The position numbers and the translations under genes were made by a program. From Glandiceps talaboti (Eukaryota; Hemichordata; Enteropneusta; Spengelidae), in NCBI RefSeq assembly GCF_964340395.1, contig NC_135552.1:22377181-22441180 (forward strand): DNA of 64,000 nucleotides, in the 5' to 3' direction. How positions within the stretch are numbered: the stretch's first letter is position 1; each line of letters begins with the position of its first letter. Below, one piece after another: positions 34,879 to 48,149 of this stretch. The notes beneath the pieces were generated by a model. That model searched no databases, was not told the DNA's origin, and saw only the letters and a list, made by a program, of their open reading frames with translations.

Positions 34879-37354
34879 ACTGATATTTGTTTGAAACATT
34901 ATCACAATTGTATTGAGCTATCCATCAGTACTTCTACTACACTGTGACAAAACGAGTTGTTATACTTCTAAAGCCTCCCATTTTAACTTTAATGCAAGGA
35001 ATTTACGACTGTAATAACGAAGGTATAAGTTTCAAACCATACCGTGGACAGTTTCTATCCACTCTTTGTAATCAAAGTTTTCACACAACGAAGACTAAAG
35101 TAAGTACTGATTAACATGTGGCATTTTCATAACTTTAATTAACAACCATTTTTCACTCCTTTTCAGCAAAGGAAAAACCCAATTGGTATGAGATATATTT
35201 TACTAAATACAGTATACTGTCGTTCACAATAATGTATTCTCTGGTCAGTGTAATTGAAGGACAGAGTACTAAAACTTTTATCAAATATAACACGATATAA
35301 TTTTTAAAAGTTGTGAGCTTTCGACTGCAAGTTGTCGGTCTTGTTCACGCTATGATAAGTGGTGCTGTTTATTATGGCAACCTCACAAAGTTGGACTGGT
35401 GTGTGTTTATTCGACAAACTCTAAAAACAGTGACTTACATCAGATTGCTGATAAAGAAATTCTTATTACTATAAACTCTGACGTCATAAGATTTCGATGT
35501 ACTTGGATAAACTACATCCACTGGTCATGCCACTGACAAAAATAATTTATTTTCATACGTCGAAAAAAATTTAAAGATTGGATCCAGTTGTAAACTAGTT
35601 TGTTACTTTTTGAGTGATAGCTATTGACATTGTTCGATTCAGACTGAATATTGTCGTTGTGGGCGCTGTTTTATGGGACGCCATGATGTCCCAATCGGGA
35701 CCAAGAAGCTGATTAGCAGATAGATAATAACGATGATGCTTATAATTAAAAAGAAGGCACAACGGAATTTTCGATGTCTTTAACAGCTTATATCCATGAT
35801 AAATTCTTCATAAATACTTTATAGATACAGTTTCACTTTGGCCCTCTAATTCAAGTTATCATCAATTTCATTAGAGGTTTCCTATGAAACGGCATAATTA
35901 CGTCCCCCGAGTGACTTAGAACATCAAGATTTGGTAGTAGCCAAGCCCAGGGGCTCCTGCTGGCACAGGGAAGTTTTAGTTATCGTTCAAAATGATATTC
36001 GCCACATGAGACATATCAACATAAATTGTACACGCCCAGGTACACGTTCGTGCCCAAATACGTGGATCAATGCAAGGAATCTTGTGGGCGTCATACCCAT
36101 CTTTCAAATAGTTTGCATGTTCCAAGTGCTTGTATACAGGCATAAAGTACAAATTTAAATGGTGGGGTCCAATAACTCAATTTAAATCCGAATCATTTTT
36201 TTCCCTGACGACAAAAAAACTGTTGGTTTTTTTAAGTCAAATATCGTTAAAACTATGAGAATATATATCTCTTGAAAATAAAAAAATAAAGAAATATGTT
36301 CGATACCGACCTAACATTTTTAAACGGTATCAAAACGGTACCAAACCATTTCGATGTTTCCCACGTCGGCTGCCCCCAAAACCAATGTGTTCAAAAATGA
36401 TGCAGTGACAGGCATTCTGTCACACTGTCACTATTGTCACCTGATATCATGGTGCAATCATGGCAGTGGTAAAGTTAACTTACATTAGATAGACTCAGCA
36501 AAGGGAGTTACGATACGTTATTAGTCAACCATGAATTCATTTGCCGTATACCCATCACAGCCCGCAGACTAAGATACGAGGTGTCGGTCCGTGTTCTTCA
36601 GCCTTGCTGGTAGAACGAAGGGAGAGGGCACCCCAACACGGTGCATAAGTTAAGTCAAGATACCCTAAGGTAGTTATTTATGAATATATTAGTCTCAGTA
36701 ACACATCCATGTTACTATAACACACCTCCAATGAATTACGAAAACTCGTCGACTTATTTACTCTAATGTCTCCTACTCATGACTTTACAACTCAGTTAAC
36801 TATATTGAAAATAGATATCCAGCAATGTGTTCTTTTAAAAACATTTGTAAATATATGCAGATTCGAAGGTGAGAACAAGCGCATTTAGCTGTGACCAGCT
36901 GCATGACTTATAGTGGTCTGAGATTACGGTGATATTTTTTTTATAAATGGCCATTTATGGCAATCAAACGACTTGCGAAAGAATTCATTTTTCCTGTTGA
37001 CTAAAACTGAGTGTAGTTGTCATATATTCATTGATCTTGAACTTCTTATAAATCAAAGGTTGTTTCTTGCTGTACGGAGAATTTCATTTGTAATATAAAC
37101 ACCTTCTCAAAAAAATTGTTCCGGCGTCCATTTGAAAATATTTCATTAAAAGAGTTGTTCCAATCGGTCGACGTGGTGTTCTTTGTTGTGAGTACCAAAC
37201 ATCGATCATCCACAGTGCTAGCAGTTCTCTTATATCCCATAATTGCACGGTCTTCCCTTCATTCTAAAATAACACCTCGGAATTTTGAGATTTCAAAAAT
37301 AGAACAATTTATCACAGATAAAGAGCTTTCTCTTTTGTCTGTGAGTAAATACAG
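34879..37354. other. Intergenic stretch without a supported gene
   Basis: AT-rich sequence with short frames only. It includes a lone half of the CTCAGACCACTA palindrome family near 36909-36921. Part of it is probably the 3' UTR of the sialyltransferase gene. Confidence 0.5.
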
Positions 37355-38729
37355 CTACGACGAATCACACCTGAAACTGTGTCCTTGAAGGCGAGCCTCT
37401 TTCGCGTAGAGACCCGAAAGATCGCGTCCAATAACACCACAGTAGAGCAAGCGAAGAATGTACTTTTTTTCGGTAGACCAGGAATGAATACCGTTTGCTA
37501 CAACTCCAGTTTTGGATTGATAATAGTGTATAGGTAGGTTTGTATCGTATCCAAAACCCGTAATGTCCACGTGGTCACAGTAATTCAATGCTAGTTCAAG
37601 AGCCACAGCTCCACATGACGGCCTACTCTGTAATGATAAGACAAAGAGGGGTTAGTAGAAAACATCTGGACCAATTGTGACTTGATTGTCACACTTTCAT
37701 TTTCGAAAAAAAAAATTCTTACAAATTAAATTCACGTAGCCATCATACAAATGTGCGTGCAATTAAAATATTGGTAAATGCAAATAAAAAGCTATGAGAA
37801 TAAATTTAAGAAGACAATGCATCCAAGATTTCCTGATAATCATATTAAGGATAATTATACACCTGTGACAGTATCCGGCAACCACTTTCCCAAAATAGGT
37901 TAATATTACTATCATTTGATTTCTATTCAAAAATGTTGAATGGTGACCTCTAAATGTCTCTCGATTTTTAACTGAGAACGATGGAGCATATATGACAAGT
38001 ATAGCATGTCACCTTTGTCATAATTGTACCAAGTCTGAGTGGAGTTAGCTAATTCAGGTCAGAGATACAGGTGTAAACGAACGCACGTACACGTACGGAA
38101 GCACACACACTCACACACGCGCACATGCATGCATACATACATACATACATACATACATACATACATACATACATACATACATACATACATACACGTACGC
38201 ATGTAGTGTCCCCTTCGGGCTTTGCTAGTTGGGGATTAACAAACAAAGAGTGTTGGTTTTCCTTGAAAACGAGATAGCGAAAAGTTCTTTAATTTCATTA
38301 TTTCAACAGTAACTGTCAGCACAAAAGTTTTATTTGTGACATTTTTAATATACTTGTTTGGCAGGATACATGTACATGTAATTTGTCGCCGTCTATTCAG
38401 TAAAACAAGTTAACGATAACAAACGATCGATAAATTTATACGTACTTTTGTTTCCAAGTGGCTTCTGGTAACCTCGTGGATGGCTGGATTCAAAAATCGT
38501 ACTTGTGAGGCGTTCTTCGATATACTACTTGGTACTCCCTTCCAGAAGGACAAATTCAGTTTCCTGGGGTCTTTCTACAGAATAAAGCATATATTGGTGT
38601 GTTCAATTATCTCATGGCTCACCAAATATAATGTGTATGTATTCTTTCAAAGGTAGCCTCAACATGCATGACATTTACCAAAATGCCTCGAAAATAGTCA
38701 CATTGACAAAGTTTCAACAAACCCACACG

Positions 38730-38767
<38 letters not shown>

Positions 38768-38900
38768 TGCATGCACGCACGCACGCACGCGCACACACAC
38801 ACACACACACACACATACATACATACATACATACATACATACATACATACATACATACATACATACATACATACAGACTGCATATATGCATGCGTGCGTA

Positions 38901-38973
<73 letters not shown>

Positions 38974-41900
38974 CTCTACTCGATAAATGGGCATAACCTG
39001 TCGTACCTTTTGCAGAATTGCTTCCAACCATTTGACGTCATTTGACGTATAAGCTAAGAACACTATGTCTGAGGCTGGATCGTAAGTATTTAGAGCACTC
39101 TCAGGATATATCAAACGGAATGAGGTTTTTTGTCCAACATCCTTCTCATACCTCGCCACAGGTCCAGTGTTCATTCTATAGAAAATATATCCGTTATCAT
39201 TGAACCTAAGATTTGAAAGTCTACAGTAAAGAAGAGAAGACACACCCCAAACCATGAAAACAATCGTATGTTCATAATATATGTGCGACCTTAGGCCACA
39301 CTACTGTAAACCTTTTCTATCATTTACAAATGAGGTTTAAATGTAATCTGAGCTGTCCGAAAACTACTACAAACTTCCTTTGTCACTCTTTGAACGCCCT
39401 ATTGCATGATGAAAATGTATCAGCAGTACAGCGAGTACAAGAACGACCTGAATCATCACCTAGTTTTGCACCTCAGCAGTTTTATTCGGATTTTAATGGA
39501 AGTGTACGTGTAAAGCTTATAACACCCCATTGTTCGAAAAGCTTGTTGATGTACATACGTACCGTATGACTATATCATAACTGTCGATCACTTTTCCAAG
39601 TCGCTTTCCTAGGCTAACACCACCATTCGCCACTAAAATACAACGACGACAAACTGAACTTGGTTCTCTGCAACGAAAATTAACATTGTGACAATGACAT
39701 TGATTCCACCATTCCATGTTGACTGACGTGTGATTCAAATAACGGTATACGTGTCTACAATAACTATTGAGCCAAAATTGCGTATTCAATCACAAATCAG
39801 GAATATTTTGAAAAAAAGAAAGAACTGACGTAAAGCTGTTTATGTTCACAACACTACAAAACTTTAAATAAGAAAATTTTGTTCCCGTTAATATGAACTT
39901 TGTAATTAATGGTCACGTAGTGTATTCTGACACGCCAGTGGTAGAGGAACATCGATTACAGCTTGCCTTTGGTTGACATTTCGGTCAGTATCAAACTAAT
40001 AACTATGGGCAACCTGAACAATTATAATGGCCGTCATAACTATGGGCAACCTGAAAAATTATAATGGCCGTCATCAATCCAAATTTCGAACTTGTGAAGT
40101 TTCATTTCGTGGGCCGCGGAGGTGAGGTCTTGACCTATATAAAGGAACTTCGCTTCTTGAGCTCATGCGTCGTTTGCTCTATATATCCGATTATGTAAGG
40201 ATGCATAATTATATATTCATAATAATGACAATAGAATTGCAAAGTTTGCCACGGTGACGTGGCGTTCTACTTTCTGACCGAGTGTACCTTGGGGTATACA
40301 TAGTATAGGTTACTCAGTTAATCATAGAGCACTGCTGCTTTCGTCGATGTCTAAACAATACGAAAAACATCCCTGATTTAAAATTCTACAGAATACCGAC
40401 AAAGCTCTTTAAGACACGGTGCAATGGTGATGCTACCTCCAATTCGAGCGAGAGCGCTGTATTCTCAATTTCCCGTTTGCACTCTGGAAATGGAATAGCC
40501 TATTAGGAAAAAACCAAACACATCAATAGTTGTTGGATGCTTGAGAAGAAAGCAGTTCACCTACCCAAATCTGTCTGGTTTACCAGCTTCAGTTAAAAGG
40601 TTCATAATGTTATCGATAGTACTGACTGTAAATGAAATCAAATAACATTGAATTAGCATGGTTTGGCATTCAATTCGATTTGATATGTTTGTCATGGATT
40701 GGTCTTTAATTGACAGGTTTAGTCTGATTGGATTGAATCTAATTTAAAGTTGATTTGATAAATTCATATACATTAAATCTGAGTTTCAATTACATGTAAT
40801 TAGCTGTGATTTAAAGTGGCCATATGGATAATAAATGGGCATTTATTTTGGATTTTGAAATCTTAAGACACTCCAGCATGTTTCATCGACCAAGTCTGTG
40901 TTTGTAACTCAATAACTGACAAAAAGCCAACAATTGTGTAAAAAGTTTGTTATTGTACGTACAATAAGAAATATTTTAAACATTTTCATTTTAAGTTTTA
41001 GTATATGATGTTTCACATTGTTGTGTTCACAAGTATAAAAACATAGTAGTCTTAGAGGTTTTTGTTATGAATTAAATATTCATTGTTCACCCATGAATAA
41101 TCATTTCTCCTGACTCCCATGATGGGCCATCAGGTAATGAGGCCCACAGCAAAGATATCCCTGAAGGTACAAGATCAACTTGATGTTTCTCGGAAATCGC
41201 AAGTAATTGCAAGTGATGTAAAATCATGAAATGACTCTCCATAACCCATAGTTTATGAAAATGTTTCGTGAAGTGGTGGTGCTCCCCTTTAAGGTTTTCG
41301 CAATCTTAATATTTTGATAGTAAATTATCAAATACATGACCCAAACAGGCATTCTGCGGATCAGCGACCATGACAAAATGATTTTGCCAAACATTTCAAC
41401 GATTCGAGTGGGACGATTCGCGACAATTACTTCATAGATTTGAGGCACAGAACTTCCCATGAACATCTATACAATTCATGGTGCTCCTCTTACGAAATAT
41501 ATTTATAGGATATAAAATATTTACCATCATTTTTTACACCATATGGAAACCCTAATTTCATCATATCTTCAAAACTATTCCAGGTTTTGTAACTTGGTGT
41601 CAAGAAAATAGGAGTTTTTAGATCGAACCTAGAAAACAAAGGAAGACCATGAGAAAGAATTCATACACGTAATATTTGCTTCATCAACATACATGTTTCC
41701 TATATTTGTTTTCTACATTTTTTACTTGTTTCACACGCTAATACATGTACATATTTTTCAGCACGCTTATCAAACGTTCATCAAGAAACGCTTATTAGCG
41801 ATGCCGTGGTTTACGACAATAAATCAGGGTTGCAGTTTGAAGACGAGGCTTTCAAAGTCTAAGAGCGCTTGTGACTGTATGTGCTAACATCAGTAGTTAA

Positions 41901-43930
41901 TTAGCCACTAAAAATGTACAAATTATTGCCAGTGAAATCAGTCCAGTGCATATTTTCCTGTGCGACGGTATTGGAAGTATGGATCAATAGAATACTCATA
42001 GAGAAACGGTTTTGAACTCCAATGTCTGTCCAATCTTGACTTGAAAGAGTTTATAGTTGGTGCATTTACTACATTGTCAGGTAAGCTGTTCCATGGTTGA
42101 AATACTCGATTTGAGAAAAAATGACGTTGAATTTCCAGTGAGGGTGTATTTAGTTTCTTTAATTTATATGGGTGACCTCGAGTAACCTGGCCGGTATCCA
42201 ACCTCAGTAGTGTAGATGAGAGGTTGTATAGAGTTAATTTGTAAACTTCAATCATGTCACCTCTGACCCGTCTGTAAGTTAACGTCGGAAGTTCAAGTGA
42301 ACTAAGTCTTTCAGGATATGTCAATTCATGTAGTCCGGGTATTAGTTTAGTGGCACGTCGTTGAACAGACTCGATGGTGTTAATTTGATGAGCCTTGTAG
42401 GGTGTCCAAACTGAATGAGCATATTCTAAGTGAGGTCTAATCAATCCACGATATAAGAAGAGAAAGGTGTCTTTGTCCAAAAAGTTGAAGGTTCTACGGA
42501 TGATCCCCAGAAGTCGATTTGCAGACTGTGTAATCTTAGCAATATGTTGATCAAATGATAGCAATATGTTGATCAATCGTTATGGGCGTGGTTATGTTGC
42601 TAGGCGTACTTGCATACAACTTTGAATGTTTAACCACTTGCCTAGTAATCCCCATTGTAATCTTTCCAACAAACATCATCATCTGGCTATTGATATGAGA
42701 GTGGCCTTGTTGCTAGGCATATTTGCACACATTTTTGGAATCTTTATTTACTAGCCTTTTCATCTGTGCAATATATACCTTCATTTGGCTGTTGCTATGG
42801 GCGTGGTCTGTTGCTAGGCACATTTGCACACATTTTTAAAATCATTATTCACTTGCCTACCCATCCCTGTTGTTATCGTTGTAATATACATAGCCATTTC
42901 ACTGTTGCTAAGGGTGTGATCATGGTTGCTAGGGCAAGTTGTGGCAAGTTGTTTTGAGCAATAACCGCAGAATAACACCTCCAGGAACATACCAAATTTC
43001 TTCCCCATTCACTATAGTTTTCGAGATATATGTTTTTGACCAAAATTGAGATCTTTAGACTTAATTTGCATATCACTGACAGGATCATCATGTCGTGAAC
43101 AGAGAGGTTTAGATACACGTTAGTATGCGTACGCGCACGGGAGCATTATCGTGCAGGCGTACACGTAATGACGCGTACAGAGTTGTGTTTAGCTACGCGT
43201 TCAGAACTCAAACTTGAAAGACATTGGAATGTGCACGCCCGCGTTGGCATCTTCTGTCTCGTAGGCCAAACACAGGACATTGTTTTCCAAACTTGTCTGT
43301 ACTTTAGACATTTTTCATTCAACTACCCAAGGGAAAAACGCAACAATTAGTTTTGTTAAATTTCCGAACTTTAACATAAAAATATTACGACATGTAATAC
43401 AAGAAAAATGACAAATACTTAACACGTATTTACAGTTCCGTGTAGACCACCCTTTTGACGCATTGTCTGATACATAACACAGACGAGTCGGTTGCTTCGA
43501 ATCATGTGACTATGACGCTACACGTATAGAACACACGTAAATACGCGCATCTAATCCTCTCTATTACCTCTTCTGCATATTCCCAGATGTATCCCCATTT
43601 AATTTCAGCCTAATCTGCTCAGTATTTTTTGAATTAAAGATTCTTGACCATAAAGACAGCAAGCATATCACTGATGACATCATGTCATGAACAATTCTCA
43701 ATATACACACCCCAACTGTCAGACTAATCTGCCCAGTAGTTTTTGAGTTTAATTTATTTTACCAAAAATGACCTAACTTAAGTCACACACCTGTGATGCG
43801 ATCATTTTGCATGGAACAATTTCCCAACTAGATACCAAAAGTAATGTCCCCACCAGATACCAAGGCAATCGGTCTGGCAGTTTTTCAGTTTAAGTCACAC
43901 ATAGACACACGCGCGCGCAGGCACGCACGC

Positions 43931-43997
<67 letters not shown>

Positions 43998-45296
43998 TGG
44001 ATGGACGGTCAGACAGACAGACAGACATCACACCATGCCTAGAGCACTACTGAACCTTATTGTGCTAAAAATGTAGCTTTGATGACAGGACAATGTAGGA
44101 TTAGGACTGTGGTTTAACTGACATGCAAACCATCTAATACGGCAACATTTTAACATGATATACAAAGTTAACGTTGCGTATGTCTCACTTGATAATCATA
44201 CGCCGGCGGTAGACAAACTATGCTAGCGCTATAAACTAATGGTAATTTGTAAACCTGCTTTAAGAGTTCACAATATACAAGGCCAGTGAATAGTCTGCAT
44301 GCGGAATCAATCATTCCCTTTAAATTTTAATACAAACATATTCATCACCCCTGCATTAATTTTGTGCATTGGACCCCTAAGTGTCAATCAATCACGATTA
44401 TGTTCTCAAACGTAATTATATTTTCAAATTTTCAATGACGTCATACAGCATGTGCAGTTCATTCTCGCAAGCCAGAGTCAGCGTTGGCTGATAAGACTCG
44501 CCGTAGAGGGTGATGTATGACGATGGAGCAGTTTTGCAAATATCATAGTAGTGTACACGACGCATAATATTAATTTCCAATTTGCATTTTTTGTTCGAAA
44601 GAATGGTTTTATGAAATATCGACCAGAGATACTTTGGCGAAAAAAAGAACATGGTAATATAATAGAAGTACATTCTTACTACTTTTACCTTTTTGTATGT
44701 TGAAAAAAATGTTATGGTCGGCAGCTTAAACTAGGGTAGGTTGTGTTATCGGTAACTCATAATTTCTAAGAGAAGATTGCTGTAAATATAAATGTACGAC
44801 TCGAAATACCATTTTTCACTTGTGCGTAACAACTCCTTCTTACAATAGGCATGAACGCGAAGTCAAACTGTTTCTGTTACAGTCCAGGTGAGAGTTAAAG
44901 AAAAAAAAAGAGGTTATACACATATTGACGATGTTAAACAGTCACTCACGATGGTATTATTTTCTGGATTTCTTTTTGTACATGTCCCTTTATACACTGC
45001 TGTGGTGGCGGCACCGTGGCTAATGTTGTACGTGATGATGATGGTGGTGGTGATGGTGATGGTTGTGATGATATATTCACTGCTGACATATGTACAGTGT
45101 GATTTTCATTATTCCTGGAACACAAAACGACAAATATGGGTAACAGTAACGGCCACATATATAAATGGGTAGTTGTATATAGTTGAAACAAGTACAAGAA
45201 ATAGTCACGGGTACAATTAGGTGTGACATGACAGTTTAACACGGAAGAAGATCGCAGAAGTGTACCAAGGGACATCATAGTGTAAACAGCATATGT

Positions 45297-45389
<93 letters not shown>

Positions 45390-45999
45390 GAGAGGGGGGG
45401 TCGGCAATTTGTAATGATATGTCTGTACTCAGTATTGCATATACAAGTACTAGTCGCAATATACTATGGTATAGCGTGTCACACTCTCACATCCAACAAG
45501 TGGTCGTCTAATGGTAGAGTCGACGACCTACAGTACGTATTTAAATCGAATTGAATCAATTCTCTTCTCGGGGGTTTAATCGATGAAAGCACTCGACAAC
45601 TCAGTAACACAGGAAATAGAGAAAAGGGGACGGCGACGTGTCACTGTGATAGAAGTAGACTGTGTTTACAATATAATATACTTACATACGCAGTATAATC
45701 TAGATGAAGGTAAGAAGAGCAGAATTGTTTGGCTCATAACAGTATACATGTACATGAACAATTTGAATAATCAAAGTATAGTGAAAATTCCCTATATTGT
45801 TTAAATATACATGGACTAAATTGACATTTTTAACGTAATACGTGGAAAACAAAACGTAAATGACTGCGTACGATGGAGACTTCGGTTTCAGTCATAAATA
45901 AATAAATAAATAAATAAATACGATTACGGATTACAAAAAAAATATCCTTGGTCTAGATCACAGAATGAAATACCTAATATAATATAGTACTTAACAAAT

Positions 46000-46035
<36 letters not shown>

Positions 46036-46509
46036 CTTTGCCATGCCTATAGCAGTACTGAACCTTATCAGTTCAGTTGTGCTAATAAAAATGTCGAAAG
46101 ATTGCAGTGAAAATAATCAGATTTATAGCCTCCTTATAGAACGAGCACAATTTACAAGTCATGTAAATTTTCTCGAATACGTGCAGAGGTTTGATTGTGT
46201 TTGAAAATGTGGCAACACGTTAATATATTATGCCAAGCACGATTTATTCTCGAAGGTCCTAACAGCAGTCGTTTCGTGAAAAGTTAAATAGATTTTCACT
46301 TACATTTGTCTCACGAAAGTTGAATTCGTAGATAAGACATTTTTCGCCGACACATTACTGTCCAAATTATATATGCGATTGCTATGCACTCCGATAATAT
46401 GTATATATTTTGAGTAGGCAGTTCCGCCAGTGTTGTAAAGTAAGGCACATAGAATTGTCGGTATGATTAAAATCGCTACAGTAAGAAAGAACTTCTTTGT
46501 GGTTAACAT
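37355..46509 (-). CDS. ST3GAL-like: ST3Gal4/6-like beta-galactoside alpha-2,3-sialyltransferase, 7 coding exons
   Basis: Golgi type II membrane enzyme expected to transfer sialic acid from CMP-sialic acid to terminal galactose. Coding exons in transcript order: 46304-46509, 41525-41628, 40565-40625, 39563-39667, 39007-39175, 38446-38574, 37355-37627; GT-AG, phase-consistent, 1047 bases, 348 aa, within the usual 330-375 aa. Residues 1-6 are a short basic tail, about 7-25 a signal anchor, then a short stem with NVS and NST sequons. Motif L spans about 130-177 (CRRCILVANGG ... RYEKDVGQKTS), motif S about 261-285 (PSCGAVALELALNYCD, GFGYD), motif III is HYYQ at 292-295, and motif VS is HSWSTE (H306, E311). 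RLIYPESA after motif L favours the ST3Gal4/6 branch over ST3Gal3. The start was set at MLTTKKFF because it gives a typical anchor; an in-frame extension upstream to 46653 cannot be excluded. Intron 1 is large and holds a retroelement piece and microsatellites. Confidence 0.93.
38098..38200. repeat. CA/(CATA)n microsatellite in the last sialyltransferase intron
   Basis: A short CA-rich lead is followed by about 17 CATA units between sialyltransferase coding exons 6 and 7. Confidence 0.9.
38734..38970. repeat. Compound CA/GCAC/CATA/CA microsatellite filling a short intron
   Basis: The array occupies most of the 432-base intron between sialyltransferase coding exons 5 and 6. In the transcript it reads as UG and UGUA repeats, beginning 37 bases downstream of the exon 5 donor and ending about 160 bases before the exon 6 acceptor. 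Confidence 0.95.
41938..42576 (-). mobile_element. Non-LTR reverse transcriptase C-terminal fragment in sialyltransferase intron 1
   Basis: A 212-codon frame holds the post-catalytic part of a LINE reverse transcriptase: GLIRPHLEYAHSVW, IESVQRRATKLIPG, YPERLSSLELPTLTYRRVRG, FFSNRVFQPWNSLP and a C-terminal FKSRLDRHW. The palm with FADD is absent. It is on the same strand as the host gene and ends in a normal stop. The decayed copy at 53960-54420 belongs to the same family because it shares the VQRRATK, YPERL and RHVRGDM blocks. Confidence 0.9.
42555..43000. repeat. Four divergent ~110-bp tandem repeats
   Basis: Each unit carries (TG)TTGCTAGGCA.ATTTGCA, a T-rich block and a later TTGCTATGGGCGTGGT-like box; starts near 42588, 42705, 42807 and 42920. 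The left edge overlaps the retroelement fragment's 5' end. They resemble the core repeats of dispersed elements that also carry ACAG/CTGT microsatellites. Confidence 0.7.
43010..44075. mobile_element. Repeat unit cluster ending in (ACAG)n and conserved tail
   Basis: Blocks of the form TAATTTGCATATCACTGACA...CATGTCGTGAACA and CAGTAGTTTTTGA recur here two to three times, followed by an (ACAG)n array at 43930-43996 and the tail CCATGCCTAGAGCACTACTGAACC. The arrangement of core repeats, tetranucleotide array and tail occurs again near 45999 and 47540 and may be one non-autonomous element family. Helentron-type elements show such an architecture, but assignment is only a suggestion. Confidence 0.45.
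44700..45298 (-). other. Part of sialyltransferase intron 1 without a supported exon
   Basis: The intron extends from 41629 to 46303. An 85-codon minus frame at 44416-44673 was examined and could not be tied to the gene. A GAT/GGT-rich block lies near 45035-45070. Confidence 0.5.
45299..45396. repeat. (GA)n microsatellite in sialyltransferase intron 1
   Basis: About 47 GA units with one GATA interruption, followed by a G-run. Confidence 0.95.
45892..46090. repeat. (AAAT)n, (ACAG)n and conserved tail
   Basis: AAAT units at 45892-45920, ACAG units at about 45999-46034, then GCCATGCCTATAGCAGTACT and TGAACC, matching the tails at 44030 and 5360. Confidence 0.85.
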
Positions 46510-47530
46510 ATTCCGTCTGGATGTGTTATTACAAGGTGAATGTGTAGATACACTGGATTTCTCTGCACCTGGTGACAGAAAATTATCAGTGAAAGTGTTA
46601 TTTATCCCTGGAGTCAAGTCTTCCCACAATGTTACATGTAAAGGCGGCGACAAACCAGAACAAACTCACTAAATACACCCAACGCTTTATCTTTGGCGTG
46701 TGAGGGTGAACATGTAAATTAGTAACTGTTTACATAGACACGCTGAATTACATGTACTTTGTTTGTAAGTGTCGATGTACTTTTAGAAATATAATACACT
46801 GAGCCTGATATTAGGGAATAGAGAAAGGGCGGGAAAATGGGGGGGGGGTCACATTTTACAAATCAATTTTCTAGGGAGGCCATATTTACGACAATTACGG
46901 AAACGATACAGGAGGTCACGTTTTACTATAGCTTTGCATTGTTTTTTATTTTGGCATCCATCCATAGCCACCCATCCCCAACGCTGCCAGGTCCCACCAC
47001 TGTCACTCTTGTACTCTGTACTATGCTATAAGAACATACGAATGAAATCGTTCCTTGGTGATAAAAAAAATCCTATAATTGTGACATATCTGATCTATTG
47101 AGCAAGTTTTTACAATTTCTATACAATAGCTCATGGGGTGTACGTAACAGGGCGGGTGGAAATACGCGTCATGCCTGTCTAAACAGAAGATAGACAGTTA
47201 ACAGAAATCAGCCAGACTGTAGCTATCCTAACCGTTCTCAAACTTATTGGTATAATTTGACAAGGTATGGACAGGTGAATAAGCATACATACCATGTGAT
47301 GATCAGCTATAGTTGTGGCCACACATCGTGCCAGTAGAGTTTCTTCAATCTGCTAGGTATATTAATTGCCATGTACGTTGTAGATAACTGGAAGATGATT
47401 AATGCACATGTTTTACTTATGGAAATGTGAATTCGAATGATGTAAGGGAACGAGCAGAATTTATGGCAGGGGGGTCTGAGGAGAAAATATTTTGATAAAA
47501 ATTTACCATCTACCCGTAAGGGGAGGTTAT
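46510..47530. other. Upstream region of the sialyltransferase gene
   Basis: Presumed 5' UTR and promoter side. A G-run at 46840-46848 and short frames are seen; no core promoter could be assigned. Confidence 0.35.
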
Positions 47531-47537
47531 GTTATAC

Positions 47538-47720
47538 TTCTGTCTGTCTGTCTGTCTGTCTATCTGTCTGTCTGTCCGTCCGTCCGTCTGTCTGTGTAAG
47601 TATGTATGTCTGTCTGTCTGTCTGTCTGTCTGCCTGCCTGTATGTCTGTCTGTGAACACAATATCTCAAAAACTACTGCATCGATTCTAACGAAACTTAC
47701 AACACATCTTAGATGTGTAG
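47538..47720. repeat. (CTGT)n array with flanking 'AAAAACTACTGCATCGATT' box
   Basis: CTGT units with CCGT and TATG interruptions run to about 47655, followed by ATCTCAAAAACTACTGCATC. This is the ACAG-array family in the opposite orientation. Confidence 0.8.
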
Positions 47721-47820
47721 TAAGTTTCATTCTTCCATATGGTAATGACATGAACAAATTTGATTCTTTTAAACATCCGATGAACATTAATTAAACATTT
47801 TCATAATTAATGGTTATTTA

Positions 47821-47963
47821 AGCAATAAACCACCCCCTGGGAATGGTATACCTAGAGGTTTTGACCAGTGAACGAAATATATGCACGAGCGATAGCGAGT
47901 GCATATATTGAGTTCACTGGTCAAAACCGAGTGGCATACCATTCCCAGGGGTGGTTTATCGCT
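47821..47963. mobile_element. 143-bp fold-back MITE (copy 2)
   Basis: AGCAATAAACCACCCCCTGG on the left is nearly the inverse of CCAGGGGTGGTTTATCGCT on the right and pairing continues to the centre GAGCGATAGCGAG. Same length, same AGCAATAA end and similar centre as the copy at 29977-30118, although the arm interiors differ. Confidence 0.8.
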
Positions 47964-48149
47964 ATTATATTATACCAGTATATTGAAAATATCGGAAACA
48001 AGATAAGACGCGATGTTTTCATTTGCGTCCCCATCCCTTCACGGACTGCAACGTTCATAGACGAACAGTTAACATCAAAATTTGGATGCGTGCCAACTGT
48101 GCATTATCTCTCGATTTGCGCCATCAATATACTGGTATAATATAATACT

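Noticed and set aside
38619-39255. Long frames with Cys-Val and Tyr-Val repeats on the minus strand
   Set aside because: Microsatellite translations. Only the segment 39007-39175 is real coding sequence, an exon of the sialyltransferase.
44416-44673. 85-codon minus-strand frame as an extra exon of the sialyltransferase
   Set aside because: It resembles no stem sequence, and the acceptor near CCAAAG gives the wrong phase with exon 1, running into a stop. The gene is in phase without it.
45495-45570. Possible tRNA or tRNA-derived SINE (GTGGTCGTCTAATGG)
   Set aside because: A weak A-box-like stretch is present, but no matching B box and no cloverleaf could be drawn.
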